Assembly (NCBI GenBank): GCA_947501615.1
Contig: CANMWK010000004.1
Location: forward strand, 62,001 to 126,000
Direction of reading: 5' to 3'
DNA length: 64,000 bases
DNA from: an uncultured Tenacibaculum sp.
GTDB lineage: Bacteria > Bacteroidota > Bacteroidia > Flavobacteriales > Flavobacteriaceae
Below are positions 11,376 to 19,937 of this stretch, piece by piece (within the stretch, counting starts at the first letter, position 1; each line of letters begins with the position of its first letter). Position numbers and translations under genes: made by a program. The notes under the pieces were generated by a model. The model was given only the letters and a program-made list of their open reading frames with translations, made no database searches and was not told the DNA's origin.

Positions 11376-11383
11376 TAAATTTG
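11376..11383 (+). promoter_or_regulatory. -7 box for pheS
   Basis: TAAATTTG lies 20 nt before the pheS start codon, matching TAnnTTTG and implying a very short leader. The -33 element is not obvious. Confidence 0.55.
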
Positions 11384-11402
11384 TCGCTTAATTTGACGGA
11401 TT

Positions 11403-12422
11403 ATGTTAGAAAAGATTACAGGATTAATCGAAGAAGTTAAAAACTTTGATGCCTCTTCATCAGTTGAGATTGAAAATTTCAGAATAAAATACTTAGGGAG
11501 CAAGGGAATTTTAAAGGATTTGTTTGCAGAATTTAAAAATGTTCCTAATGAACAAAAAAAGGAATTTGGACAAACAATTAATCTTTTAAAGAAGTCTGCT
11601 GAAGAAAAAATCAGTGCTTTAAAAGAACGCTTAGAAAGTGCTGTTGAAGAAAAAGGTGTTTATGGAGATTTAACTCGTCCTGCTGAACCAATTCAATTAG
11701 GTTCAAGACATCCAATAGCTATTGTTAAAAATCAAATTATTGAAGTTTTTAACAGAATTGGATTTACAGTATCTGAAGGTCCAGAAATTGAGGATGATTG
11801 GCATAACTTCACTGCATTAAACTTGCCAGAATATCACCCAGCAAGAGATATGCAAGATACTTTCTTTATTGATAAGAATCCTGATACTCTTTTACGTACA
11901 CATACATCATCTGTTCAAGTTCGATATATGGAGCAAAATGAGCCTCCGATAAGAACTATTTCTCCAGGTAGGGTATTTAGAAATGAAGATATTTCTGCTC
12001 GTGCGCACTGTATTTTCCATCAGGTTGAGGGATTATATATAGATACTGATGTTTCTTTTGCTGATTTAAAGCAAACATTATTATATTTTACTAAAGAAAT
12101 GTTCGGAAAATCTAAAATTAGATTACGTCCTTCTTATTTCCCTTTTACTGAGCCAAGTGCAGAAGTAGATATTTACTGGGGACTAGAAACTGAAACTGAT
12201 TATAGAATTACAAAAGGTACAGGTTGGTTAGAAATTATGGGATGCGGTATGGTTGACCCTAATGTACTTAAGAATTGTAACATCGATCCGACGAAATATT
12301 CTGGATATGCTTTTGGTATGGGAATTGAGCGTATAGCCATGTTATTATACCAAATACCAGATATTAGAATGTTTTATGAAAATGATGTTCGTTTCTTAGA
12401 ACAATTTAAATCTGTCATCTAA
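11403..12422 (+). CDS. pheS: Phenylalanine-tRNA ligase alpha subunit
   Basis: A 339-aa catalytic subunit of the (alpha beta)2 enzyme. An N-terminal coiled-coil tRNA-binding part (about 1-90) is followed by the class II core. Motif 2 is [20 protein letters not shown] and motif 3 is [20 protein letters not shown]. It charges tRNA-Phe in the cytoplasm. The beta-subunit gene pheT is not in the window, so the two subunits are not in one operon here. A strong hairpin follows. Confidence 0.96.
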   Translation: MLEKITGLIEEVKNFDASSSVEIENFRIKYLGSKGILKDLFAEFKNVPNEQKKEFGQTINLLKKSAEEKISALKERLESAVEEKGVYGDLTRPAEPIQLGSRHPIAIVKNQIIEVFNRIGFTVSEGPEIEDDWHNFTALNLPEYHPARDMQDTFFIDKNPDTLLRTHTSSVQVRYMEQNEPPIRTISPGRVFRNEDISARAHCIFHQVEGLYIDTDVSFADLKQTLLYFTKEMFGKSKIRLRPSYFPFTEPSAEVDIYWGLETETDYRITKGTGWLEIMGCGMVDPNVLKNCNIDPTKYSGYAFGMGIERIAMLLYQIPDIRMFYENDVRFLEQFKSVI

Positions 12423-12444
12423 AAAATAACATCTATTATAATTT

Positions 12445-12485
12445 AAAGTTGTAGTGTTTTTTAATCTTAAAAACACTACAACTTT
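12445..12485 (+). terminator. Strong terminator after pheS
   Basis: A perfect 17-bp stem (AAAGTTGTAGTGTTTTT and its complement) with a 7-nt loop begins 22 nt after the pheS stop and ends in a T run. The next gene starts 21 nt later. Confidence 0.85.
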
Positions 12486-12506
12486 TTAATTTCAAAAAAA
12501 TATAAC

Positions 12507-12902
12507 ATGAAAAAAGACATCAGAATACCTGAAGTTACAGGAATAGAAATGGCTGTTGTTTTAGAACAAAATAAAACCCATAACACAGACGATTGGTATG
12601 TTTACCTTATCAATCGAAAAGAAGTAGATATAGAGATGATTATGATTGTTTCTCAAGGTTTTTCAGAGACCAAAACAACTACAGTGTTTAGAAAAAGAAT
12701 AGACAAACTTACAGCTTTAAGTTCTATTAAAGTTGAAATGATTCATCCAGATGTTTTTAGTTTATCTAATAGATTTCAAGTTTCTTTTTTTGAAGGAAAT
12801 CAATTATTTGAAAAAACGTTTACGTTTGAAGCTAATACTATTAAAGAAGGTAGTTTAAGAATGATTAAAACCTTACATCAAAGAGGAATCGTTATTACAT
12901 AA
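12507..12902 (+). CDS. Small conserved protein of unknown function
   Basis: 131 aa, beginning MKKDIRIPEVTGIEMAVV, with no signal peptide or membrane segment. It alternates short strands (DDWYVYLINRKEVDI, EMIMIVSQGF, FQVSFFEGN), which suggests a small all-beta or alpha/beta cytoplasmic protein. I recall similar unnamed proteins after pheS in flavobacteria, but assign no function. Its stop codon overlaps the first base pairs of the 151-bp repeat at 12901-13051. Confidence 0.7.
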   Translation: MKKDIRIPEVTGIEMAVVLEQNKTHNTDDWYVYLINRKEVDIEMIMIVSQGFSETKTTTVFRKRIDKLTALSSIKVEMIHPDVFSLSNRFQVSFFEGNQLFEKTFTFEANTIKEGSLRMIKTLHQRGIVIT

Positions 12903-13051
12903 AAAATCCTTTTACGATTGGGGACGTAAAAGGATTAATTTAATCAACCAAATAAATTTAAAAAACCTTCATTTATTTTCTTATAATGAAAAAAACAAAA
13001 CTATAAGGAATACTTTCATGTATATCACTTATTTACACTTCAAATATACTA
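12901..13051. repeat. 151-bp perfect direct repeat, copy 1
   Basis: 12901-13051 is identical by eye to 13231-13381, an offset of 330 bp. The repeat boundaries match a complete promoter-to-terminator unit on the minus strand. The 179-bp spacer is not repeated after copy 2. Confidence 0.95.
12903..13034 (-). ncRNA. Putative small RNA, copy 1
   Basis: Read on the minus strand, the unit has a TATATTTG -7 box (13041-13048), a transcript of about 130 nt, and an intrinsic terminator: a 12-bp stem AATCCTTTTACG with a TCCCCAAT loop and six T residues ending at about 12901. It lies antisense to nothing obvious, ending exactly at the stop of the 131-aa gene. It also holds a 12-codon frame (13019 to 12981, MKVFLIVLFFSL), so a hydrophobic micropeptide is an alternative. 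It is identical over 151 bp to copy 2. Calling it an RNA gene is inference from promoter and terminator layout. Confidence 0.5.
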
Positions 13052-13230
13052 TCCTTTCCCTTGTTTTTTTACTCATTTTCGATCATAATATTCTCTTCTG
13101 TAGATAAATGGTTATAATTTATCGATATACTGAAAAACAAATCAAAAAACTACTATAAACATCTATTTTACAAAGCTTAACAGCCAATCAACTTTAATTA
13201 AAAAAGGTGGTTAACAAATACTCAAGAAAC

Positions 13231-13364
13231 AAAAAATCCTTTTACGATTGGGGACGTAAAAGGATTAATTTAATCAACCAAATAAATTTAAAAAACCTTC
13301 ATTTATTTTCTTATAATGAAAAAAACAAAACTATAAGGAATACTTTCATGTATATCACTTATTT
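13231..13364 (-). ncRNA. Putative small RNA, copy 2
   Basis: Same unit as copy 1, with the -7 box TATATTTG at 13371-13378 and the T6 terminator ending at about 13231. Upstream DNA differs from copy 1, so only the core promoter is shared. The same 12-codon frame runs from 13349 to 13311. Confidence 0.5.
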
Positions 13365-13381
13365 ACACTTCAAATATACTA
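13231..13381. repeat. 151-bp perfect direct repeat, copy 2
   Basis: The second exact copy of 12901-13051, in the same orientation. Perfect identity in AT-rich intergenic DNA points to recent duplication or strong conservation. Confidence 0.95.
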
Positions 13382-13610
13382 CGCAATCTCTTGTGAATCA
13401 GTAAGTATTCGATATATGATTTTTTATCTATAGACTAGCTGTACTTATGTGTCGATGAATGAAAATAAAGCATTAAATCCTCAAGTATTATTAAACTTAA
13501 CAAGCTTTTAAATGAAGATAATAGAGAGATTGTTTTGGTAGTTTAGTATTAATTTAGGATAATAAAAGATATCAGTTCTTGATACAATTTCCTATCGAAA
13601 ATCAATCGAA

Positions 13611-13660
13611 TTTGACAATTTTGATAACTTTATATTCTTATCACCTATTCACGTTAAATC
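13611..13660. repeat. 50-bp interspersed repeat, copy 1
   Basis: The segment beginning TTGACAATTTTGATAACTTT and ending ATTCACGTTAAAT recurs at 44831-44879 with only a few differences in the middle. Both copies are intergenic, and each is followed within about 60 nt by an unrelated hairpin terminator read on the minus strand. No protein frame fits. Confidence 0.85.
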
Positions 13661-13702
13661 GTACAAAAGTTAATTCATAAAAATTAGTGTAGAAACCAGA
13701 TA

Positions 13703-13834
13703 AAAAAACCCTTTTACATTTGGGGTTTGTAAAAGGGTGAACAGGTTTTAGTAAGTAAACCTTATAACTTAAAATGAAAAAACAAAACTTAAATTGGGGA
13801 TTATTAAAATTCAGTTTTATTTGTACTTCTATTA
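13703..13834 (-). ncRNA. Putative small RNA, divergent copy 3
   Basis: The layout matches copies 1 and 2. The -7 box TACTTTTG (13841-13848) is followed by GAAGTGTTAATA, similar to GAAGTGTAAATA in the other copies. A shared internal AGTTTTGTTTTTTCATT comes next, then a terminator with a 10-bp stem CCCTTTTACA, an AACCCCAAA loop and seven T residues. The body otherwise differs and the micropeptide frame is lost, which favours an RNA role over a peptide. The 78-aa frame over this region has no protein-like features. Confidence 0.5.
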
Positions 13835-14035
13835 ACACTTCAAAAGTATGAACCTTTAAGGTTTTAAAATCGCACACTTCGATGTTAGGTTTCTTAATTT
13901 AGATTAAGAGTTCATTTTTATCGACGAATTGTTTTTAGTTTCTAGTTATTAGTTTTAAAAACCAATAGTTGAAATGATATAACAATACCTTGAATCTAAT
14001 CTTAAAGAAATTTACTATCCTCAATAGAGAAAATA

Positions 14036-14398
14036 TTAAATAGATTCGTAAGTTTCAACAGTTATTGATGCTGTAACATCTCCTGTGTGTTTTGTTGATA
14101 ATGGTTCGAAAAGTAAAATATGCACCTCTTCTTTAGCTACAGGTTTATGCAATACTCCTTTAGGAACAACATAGAATTCTCCTTCATTTACTAAAACAGA
14201 AGTGTCTTCTAAATCAATTTGTAGTTGCCCTTTTATAACCATGAATAACTCATCTTCATTTTCATGTTTGTGAAATACAAACTCTCCCTTAATTTTAGCT
14301 AGTAAAACTTGTTGTCCATTCAATTCTGCTATCTTTTTAGGAGACCATTGGTCTGAAAACAGATTAAACTTCTCTCCAATATTGATTACTTTGTTCAT
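14036..14398 (-). CDS. Cupin-domain protein
   Basis: A 120-aa single-domain cupin. Motif 1 is FHKHENEDELFMVIKGQLQI (His, His, Glu metal ligands) and motif 2 is EFYVVPKGVLHKPVA. It has no signal peptide. Small cupins bind a metal and act as isomerases, dioxygenases or sensors; the substrate cannot be read here. It starts 12 nt after the preceding lipoprotein gene, so they share a transcript. Confidence 0.85.
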   Translation of the reverse strand: MNKVINIGEKFNLFSDQWSPKKIAELNGQQVLLAKIKGEFVFHKHENEDELFMVIKGQLQIDLEDTSVLVNEGEFYVVPKGVLHKPVAKEEVHILLFEPLSTKHTGDVTASITVETYESI

Positions 14399-14410
14399 GA
14401 TACTATTTCC

Positions 14411-15199
14411 TTAGTTACTTTTCAAATTCTGTACATCTTCTGTTACTATTTTTGATAATTCTTTGAGTTTATTTTCCTCAAATAACTTTGGTAACTCTGA
14501 TAAAGGTGTACCTACTTCTGCTTTATAATTTACATAGTCCTGAAAAATAATTCCATCAACAGCTCTTCTATTATAACTACTTCTAAAACGAACCCCTCCG
14601 TTATTTACCTTGTAGTTGTATGCTAAATAATCTAAAGTATTAGAGTTTTTATTAATCCAATAATAAAACTGATCTTCAAAATCTTTACCTCCTCCTTCTT
14701 GATTAAAAGTAACTTCTACTACATGATATGCTATTTTATTGATTGTTACTTCTCCTTTGTACTTTTTATTTACTGCTGCATCATTGAGCTTATAAGGTAA
14801 TAAAGCAAAATAAATAACTGAATTTAAGGCTTCACTATAACGAGATTTCGTTTTACTATCTAAAGTAACATCCTTTCCATTAACTTTTCTTGTTGCTAAG
14901 CCATTAGATAAAATATCTTCTACTATTTCATCTTTTATTTTTCTTTTAACGCTATAACGATAAGAGTTTTCAGTATTTCTTAAACTATACTCATTTCCCC
15001 TAAACACAAAGCTATAATTAGCAGTATCGTATAATTCGCCTCCATGAGCTTTAATGGCTTTATTAATAATACTATCTCCTTTGGAAATAGGAAGCTCTTT
15101 TTCTTTATTAATTTTTATAGGTTCCTCTTTTTTAATCTGACAAGAAATTAGGGATATTGATAGTATTGCAATTAATCCTCTAAAAAAAAATCTGTTCAT
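14411..15199 (-). CDS. DUF6503-like outer-membrane lipoprotein
   Basis: About 262 aa from ATG at 15199; a longer frame begins with TTG at 15244 but lacks a proper signal. The start gives a lipoprotein signal ending SLISC (Cys20). The core has KGDSIINKAIKAHGGELYD, then long beta-strand stretches and EDQFYYWINKNSNTLDYLAY, like the LolA/LolB-shaped DUF6503 proteins of Bacteroidota. A relative without a lipobox lies at 27689-28393. A role in binding lipids is possible but unproven. It is the first gene of an operon with the cupin. Confidence 0.75.
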   Translation of the reverse strand: MNRFFFRGLIAILSISLISCQIKKEEPIKINKEKELPISKGDSIINKAIKAHGGELYDTANYSFVFRGNEYSLRNTENSYRYSVKRKIKDEIVEDILSNGLATRKVNGKDVTLDSKTKSRYSEALNSVIYFALLPYKLNDAAVNKKYKGEVTINKIAYHVVEVTFNQEGGGKDFEDQFYYWINKNSNTLDYLAYNYKVNNGGVRFRSSYNRRAVDGIIFQDYVNYKAEVGTPLSELPKLFEENKLKELSKIVTEDVQNLKSN

Positions 15200-15423
15200 G
15201 GTTAAGTTTTGTTTATTACTAATGTGTCTACTTTTTTTTAGCAACTTACAACTTATCTTTAAAATTATTGGTACTATAATATTGAAAGAAATTATACATT
15301 CTAAAATGAACTACCTAAATACGAATATAAAAAGCATCTGACTGAAGTTTTTTTATACCTAAATATAAATGTGTAAAGGAAATTAAATCTTTGGTTATCA
15401 AACTTCAAATAAAAACACAAAAA

Positions 15424-15447
15424 AACCACTTAAAAAATTAAGTGGTT
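15424..15447 (-). terminator. Terminator of the coiled-coil gene
   Basis: A 10-bp stem AACCACTTAA with an AAAA-type loop and a T run on the minus strand, 23 nt after the stop at 15470. Confidence 0.8.
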
Positions 15448-15469
15448 GCTATTATTATAATCGATTGAG

Positions 15470-16369
15470 CTATTTTAAATTGATATTAGCTTTTCCAACT
15501 TTTCTTTTATCAATATAAACATTAGCGGTATATCCACCTTCAATTAAAGAAGCCCTATCTACAGAAATCAGTGAAACTACACTGATTTTCTCCCTATCGT
15601 AATCAATATTAATAAGATCATTGTATGAAATTTCATTTTCAAATCCATTTTTCTCTGAAGGGACAATATTATTGTGCTCATCTAAAAGTTGTACAAAAAT
15701 TTGTCTATTACCAATGCTTGCTATTTCATTAGGAAGCACATCAAATTTAATCTTAAAAGCGTCTGTTTTATTTGACTTTGTAGTACTTCTGTACTTTCCA
15801 TTATTTCGTTCCTTTAATGCTTCTATTGTAACTGTACTGATTTCTATAACTCCCGCAAGATCAACTTTATGTTTTAATGCTTTTTCTGTGGTTTTTAGTT
15901 TCTTATTTACAGCTAATAACGAATTGTAAGATTTTGACTTTTTGGATAATTTTTCTTTAGCAACTCTATTTTCGTTACGTAACTTTTTATTTTGCTCTCT
16001 AAGTGAATGTGCTCTAAGAAAAAGTTTCCTGTTTTCACGTTCTAGTTTAGTAACCTTTAAAGAATATTTAAAAAGTAAATCGTAGTTCACTTTTTCCATT
16101 TTCTTAATTGAATCTTTAAGTGCTATAATTTTGTTCATTCCATTGACAACACGACTCGTCAACCATTTCTTCTTTGTCGTTATTTCTTTGTAATCTGCAA
16201 CAATTTTGTCAAGCTCTTTTTCGAGTAAATATCTTTCTTTAAAAAATTCTTCTTCTAACTCATTGCGATTCTCGTTGGTTTTAAAAGAGTAAATAACTAA
16301 AGATGCTATTAAAATTATTGGAGCATACTTTAAGAACTTTTTCACCGAAGTACTTGGTAAAGTTTTCAT
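15470..16369 (-). CDS. Membrane-anchored coiled-coil protein, unknown function
   Basis: 299 aa. Residues about 13-28 (YAPIILIASLVIYSFK) form one membrane segment with a short basic N terminus. About 35-175 is highly charged coiled coil (repeated KKLRNENR-type heptads). The C-terminal domain of about 115 aa is beta-rich (FKIKFDVLPNEIASIGNRQI and VYIDKRKVGKANINLK). The topology suggests a periplasmic rod carrying a small beta domain. I do not recognise the family. The leader has a run of five C residues just before ATG and shares 13 nt (ATGTATATCACTT on the plus strand, 16414-16426) with the small-RNA repeat. Confidence 0.7.
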   Translation of the reverse strand: MKTLPSTSVKKFLKYAPIILIASLVIYSFKTNENRNELEEEFFKERYLLEKELDKIVADYKEITTKKKWLTSRVVNGMNKIIALKDSIKKMEKVNYDLLFKYSLKVTKLERENRKLFLRAHSLREQNKKLRNENRVAKEKLSKKSKSYNSLLAVNKKLKTTEKALKHKVDLAGVIEISTVTIEALKERNNGKYRSTTKSNKTDAFKIKFDVLPNEIASIGNRQIFVQLLDEHNNIVPSEKNGFENEISYNDLINIDYDREKISVVSLISVDRASLIEGGYTANVYIDKRKVGKANINLK

Positions 16370-16544
16370 TGGATTGGGGGAATAAAATTAAACGTTATAA
16401 AATTAAAAATGATATGTATATCACTTCATCTACTTCGACAACTAGCTCTTTACTAACCATAAGAATACTAGTTTGTTCGATAAACAGTCACATATTGTGA
16501 TAAATATGCCTCCTTTAAAAGTACAAAAAAAACTTTAATTATCT

Positions 16545-16552
16545 TATTTTTG
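16545..16552 (+). promoter_or_regulatory. -7 box for the alanine symporter gene
   Basis: TATTTTTG fits TAnnTTTG and lies 20 nt before the ATG at 16573. Confidence 0.5.
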
Positions 16553-16572
16553 ATTGAAAATAAAATTCTTTT

Positions 16573-17934
16573 ATGAATATACAGGAACTGGTTGCTACAT
16601 TTTCAGGATGGGTTTGGGGGATACCTTTATTAATTTTACTTATTGGTGGCGGATTAACATTATTTATCTATTCTGGATTGATCCCTTTTCGATATTTAGG
16701 ACATGCAGTAAATATCTTAAGAGGTAAGTATGATAAAGATCATTCTCCTGGAGATCTTACACATTACGAAGCTTTATCTTCTGCCATAGCAGCTACTGTT
16801 GGCATGGGTAATATTAGTGGAGTAGCTATAGCAATAGCTACTGGTGGGCCTGGTGCTATTTTTTGGATGTGGGTTAGCGCATTTGTTGGCATGGCTACAA
16901 AATTTTTTACCTGTAGTTTATCTATAATGTACAGAAGCAAAGATGAAGAAGGTAATGTAAAAGGCGGGCCAATGTATGTTATTACAGAAGGCTTAGGCAA
17001 AAAATGGAAGCCTTTAGCGCTATTTTTTGCTGCTGCTGGTTTAATTGGAACATTACCGGCATTTCAAGCTAATCAATTAACACAAACTTTAATTGATGTT
17101 TTTAAGGTAAATGAAAGTAATGCTGAAACTTCTAAGTTATTATTAGGAATAACAATAGCAAGTATTACTGCTGCTGTTATTTTTGGTGGCATTAAAAGAA
17201 TAGGGAAAATAGCTGGAAAACTTGTTCCTGTAATGGTTGCTATTTATTTGATTACTGTGTTAGCTATTTTAATTTTAAAGATTGAAAACATCCCTTCTAT
17301 ATTTTCTTTGATATTTACTGATGCCTTTTCTGGTAATGCTGTTATGGGAGGAGCCTTAGGTGCTTTGATTATTACAGGAGTTAAAAGAGCGGCTTTTTCT
17401 AATGAAGCAGGTTTAGGAACAGCTCCAATGATGCATGGTACTGCAAAAACAGATGAACCCATACGAGAAGGTTTAGTAGCAATGTTAGGACCTGCTATAG
17501 ATACCTTATTAGTATGTACACTCACAGCTTTAGCTATTTTAGCTTCTGGAGTTTGGGAAAATTTTAAAGGAAACGGAATATCACTTACACTTAGTTCTTT
17601 TGATGCTGTTTTACCTTACGGAATTGGTAGTGTTATCTTAACTATTTGTGTTTTAATTTTTGCCTTTTCAACGCTTTTTACGTATTCTTTCTATGGGTAC
17701 TCTTGCTTATGCTTTTTAACAAACACAAAAATAGGCAAGTACTATAATTATTTTTATATCTTAACTATAGTAGTTGCCTCAACTATAAAACTAAAGTTTG
17801 TAATTAACCTTATCGATAGTGGTTATGCGTTAATGGCAATTCCTACTGTAATTTCTACATTGATTTTAGCACCGAAAGTAAAAAAGGCAGCTAATGAGTA
17901 TTTTAAAAGATTAAAAACAGAAAAGAGTTCATAA
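16573..17934 (+). CDS. Sodium:alanine symporter (AGCS family)
   Basis: A 453-aa inner-membrane transporter with about 10-11 hydrophobic segments. The family signature is TVGMGNISGVAIAIATGGPG near residue 75, with KRAAFSNEAGLGTAPMMHG in the middle, both typical of AGCS (AgcS/AlsT) proteins that import alanine, glycine or glutamine with Na+. Length is normal. It ends directly next to the stop of the convergent M50 gene (17934/17935), with no room for a separate terminator. Confidence 0.93.
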   Translation: MNIQELVATFSGWVWGIPLLILLIGGGLTLFIYSGLIPFRYLGHAVNILRGKYDKDHSPGDLTHYEALSSAIAATVGMGNISGVAIAIATGGPGAIFWMWVSAFVGMATKFFTCSLSIMYRSKDEEGNVKGGPMYVITEGLGKKWKPLALFFAAAGLIGTLPAFQANQLTQTLIDVFKVNESNAETSKLLLGITIASITAAVIFGGIKRIGKIAGKLVPVMVAIYLITVLAILILKIENIPSIFSLIFTDAFSGNAVMGGALGALIITGVKRAAFSNEAGLGTAPMMHGTAKTDEPIREGLVAMLGPAIDTLLVCTLTALAILASGVWENFKGNGISLTLSSFDAVLPYGIGSVILTICVLIFAFSTLFTYSFYGYSCLCFLTNTKIGKYYNYFYILTIVVASTIKLKFVINLIDSGYALMAIPTVISTLILAPKVKKAANEYFKRLKTEKSS

Positions 17935-18645
17935 TTACTTTCTTAAATAAAATTTCACACTTTTGTAAAGCATAATTCCGCTAAATATAAAAATAAGTGC
18001 TCCCCACATCCAGTAGGTTCCAAAAGTATTGACAGCTATATTCTGTGTATCAGAAGTCATTACTCGCCCATGTCTTTCAAACTGTTTTGTAAATAAGTAA
18101 TTAAATTGAAGATATGTACTCAAAACACATTGTAATCCTAAAAATAAAACAGTAATTGTTTCAATCTTTTTGTTTTTTAAAAACATAATAATAATGAATA
18201 GGATCACAAAACCACTCAACACCATTATTCCCCAATACGAACGAATCCAAATCATTAAAGACAAAATAATGACTCCTGTTAAAACTCGAAATAAAATTGC
18301 AGCATGTTTTTGAGATCTGGCGGCTATAATTAGAATACTCCCAGAAATTGCTGGACCAAATAATCCACCTGCCGCAGTTAAAGCACTACAAATATGTAAT
18401 GGTAAAAACCGATCGGTAACTGTTGAGTAAGCTACACCACCTCCATTTTGATAAATCTCTAGATAATGAAACTTACCTCCAGTTAGCAAAGCTGTTAATC
18501 CGTGCCCCATTTCATGAAACCAAGTTCCCAATAGTCGAAAAGGATATTGTACTTGCGCTAAATAGGGTAGCTGTAGTAATAAAAAAATTAGTACTGCTAT
18601 AAATAATATGGTATAGTCTAACCTTTTAGAAATAACTAATAGCAT
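17935..18645 (-). CDS. M50-like membrane metallopeptidase
   Basis: 236 aa with about five to six hydrophobic segments. The zinc motif HEMGH (in LGTWFHEMGHGLTALLTGGK, about residues 44-48) identifies an M50B-like intramembrane protease. A second motif with the third ligand is not clear. M50 enzymes cleave substrates within the membrane; short proteins of this kind are often annotated as M50 family without a known target. It lies convergent to the symporter gene. Confidence 0.75.
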   Translation of the reverse strand: MLLVISKRLDYTILFIAVLIFLLLQLPYLAQVQYPFRLLGTWFHEMGHGLTALLTGGKFHYLEIYQNGGGVAYSTVTDRFLPLHICSALTAAGGLFGPAISGSILIIAARSQKHAAILFRVLTGVIILSLMIWIRSYWGIMVLSGFVILFIIIMFLKNKKIETITVLFLGLQCVLSTYLQFNYLFTKQFERHGRVMTSDTQNIAVNTFGTYWMWGALIFIFSGIMLYKSVKFYLRK

Positions 18646-18786
18646 TTAATAATTTGATTTGTTCGCAAAGTACAATGCATTATGACTGTCAACCGAAGCT
18701 CATTTTCAGATGGCTTAACATATTGATTATAACTCACTGCGAACAATCAAAAATAATTGTAAAATACTAAAAGTAAAAAAAAGATC

Positions 18787-18814
18787 CATCAAATAAATTA
18801 CTTTGTATTTGATG
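18787..18814 (-). terminator. Terminator overlapping the AEC transporter stop
   Basis: CATCAAATA pairs with TATTTGATG across a 10-nt loop, and eight T residues follow on the minus strand. The stem includes the last codons of the transporter gene. Confidence 0.65.
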
Positions 18815-19934
18815 AAATTACTTTAGTCCTTACTTTGGAATGCATTTTATTTGATGATTTTAGCTGTAACTTTAAGAATTGTAAAAGCGGGTAAATAGAT
18901 CCGATAGCACAAAATAAGACGGCAGTAATTATGATGTTTTTTATATCTGTAAATGTATTTCCTGCAGTTAGAATAGTTAAAATCATAATCACTGAAATAG
19001 GTAACGACAACGCTAATATTGACAATGCAATTCCAGCATCGAATGTTTTCTTTTCATCCTCGATTTGTTTTTCTTTAAATGAAATATTAGAAATATGCGC
19101 AAAAGGCCAAAAACTACAAGCACTTAGAGAAAATGCCAACATAAATAAGGTTTCCTTTTCCATCGAAATTCCAAACATCAGAATAACCACACACACCAAG
19201 AAAAGTGAAATCGCTCCTCTAAGCATTAATAATGAAAATATTTGATAAAAACTTTTCTTATTTAGCTTTAGAGCTAGTCCTATAAATATTAAGACTAAAG
19301 GTGTCATTATAAGACTTAATCGAGTTAAGGTTTCACTAATAAACACCGGTAAATTACTAATTGTTATTCCAAAAGAAAGCAGTATTAACGCTACAGAAAT
19401 AAATATATTTACAGGTTCTAAAAACAGTGTTTTGGCTAAGGATTGTAATTTACTTTTAATAGATTCCTTTTGAAATGATTTGTTTAAATGATGCCATTTT
19501 ATAGCAATTAAATACAATACAAATAAGACAAAAAACTTATTTCCCAAATCAGCCATTGCAGCCTTAGCCAAATAATTATCTCCTAAAAACTCTAGAATAA
19601 ATGGAAAACAAGATAAACCAGGTGCTAGAGACGGAAATAATAGACGAACAGCATTGGACGATGCTTTATTTGTAATTCCTACAAAAGAAATTAAAATTGG
19701 CGCAATGAAAAACAATAAAACATTCAATACAATAGCAAATACGGGGAGTGCTATTAAGTTATCATCTATCTTAATTTTTAATAAGGCTATAAAAATAGTG
19801 GCGGGTAGTGCTAATGTTAATATTAACGTTTTTAAGCCATTGGTTTCATCTCCCTGAGAAAATTTTCTTTTCAAAAGAACCCCTATCAGAATAAAGATGA
19901 TAAAGGTCAATGATTTTTCTAATGCACTATCCAT
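18798..19934 (-). CDS. AEC family (auxin efflux carrier-like) transporter
   Basis: 378 aa, with about ten hydrophobic segments in two groups of five separated by a hydrophilic loop near 165-180 (NKSFQKESIKSKLQSLAK). GLALKLNKKSF and SFWPFAHISNISF are typical of the AEC fold. Bacterial members export or exchange organic acids or amino-acid-like anions; the substrate is unknown. It starts 3 nt after the exported aminotransferase gene, so the two are translationally close and may act on the same metabolite (inference). The tail ends in a basic extension. Confidence 0.85.
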   Translation of the reverse strand: MDSALEKSLTFIIFILIGVLLKRKFSQGDETNGLKTLILTLALPATIFIALLKIKIDDNLIALPVFAIVLNVLLFFIAPILISFVGITNKASSNAVRLLFPSLAPGLSCFPFILEFLGDNYLAKAAMADLGNKFFVLFVLYLIAIKWHHLNKSFQKESIKSKLQSLAKTLFLEPVNIFISVALILLSFGITISNLPVFISETLTRLSLIMTPLVLIFIGLALKLNKKSFYQIFSLLMLRGAISLFLVCVVILMFGISMEKETLFMLAFSLSACSFWPFAHISNISFKEKQIEDEKKTFDAGIALSILALSLPISVIMILTILTAGNTFTDIKNIIITAVLFCAIGSIYPLLQFLKLQLKSSNKMHSKVRTKVISSNTK

Positions 19935-19937
19935 AAG

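Noticed and set aside
12901..13381. CRISPR-like array from the 151-bp repeats
   Set aside because: Only two exact copies, each 151 bp and 330 bp apart; repeat and spacer lengths do not fit.
13207..13404. 65-aa plus-strand frame over repeat copy 2
   Set aside because: It exists only because the repeat has no stop in that frame; there is no signal, no domain and no ribosome site.
13641..13877. 78-aa minus-strand frame over the third small-RNA unit
   Set aside because: It reads through the -7 box and the terminator hairpin and has no protein-like pattern; the RNA interpretation explains the region better.
14036..14398. Transcriptional regulator role for the cupin
   Set aside because: It has no DNA-binding domain; only the cupin fold is present.
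16370..16572. Base-pairing between ATTGGGG loops of the 12.9-13.7 kb hairpins and the CCCCAAT leader of the coiled-coil gene
   Set aside because: The G-rich loop lies on the plus strand, while the terminators mark the minus strand as transcribed; the 7-nt match is too short to claim.
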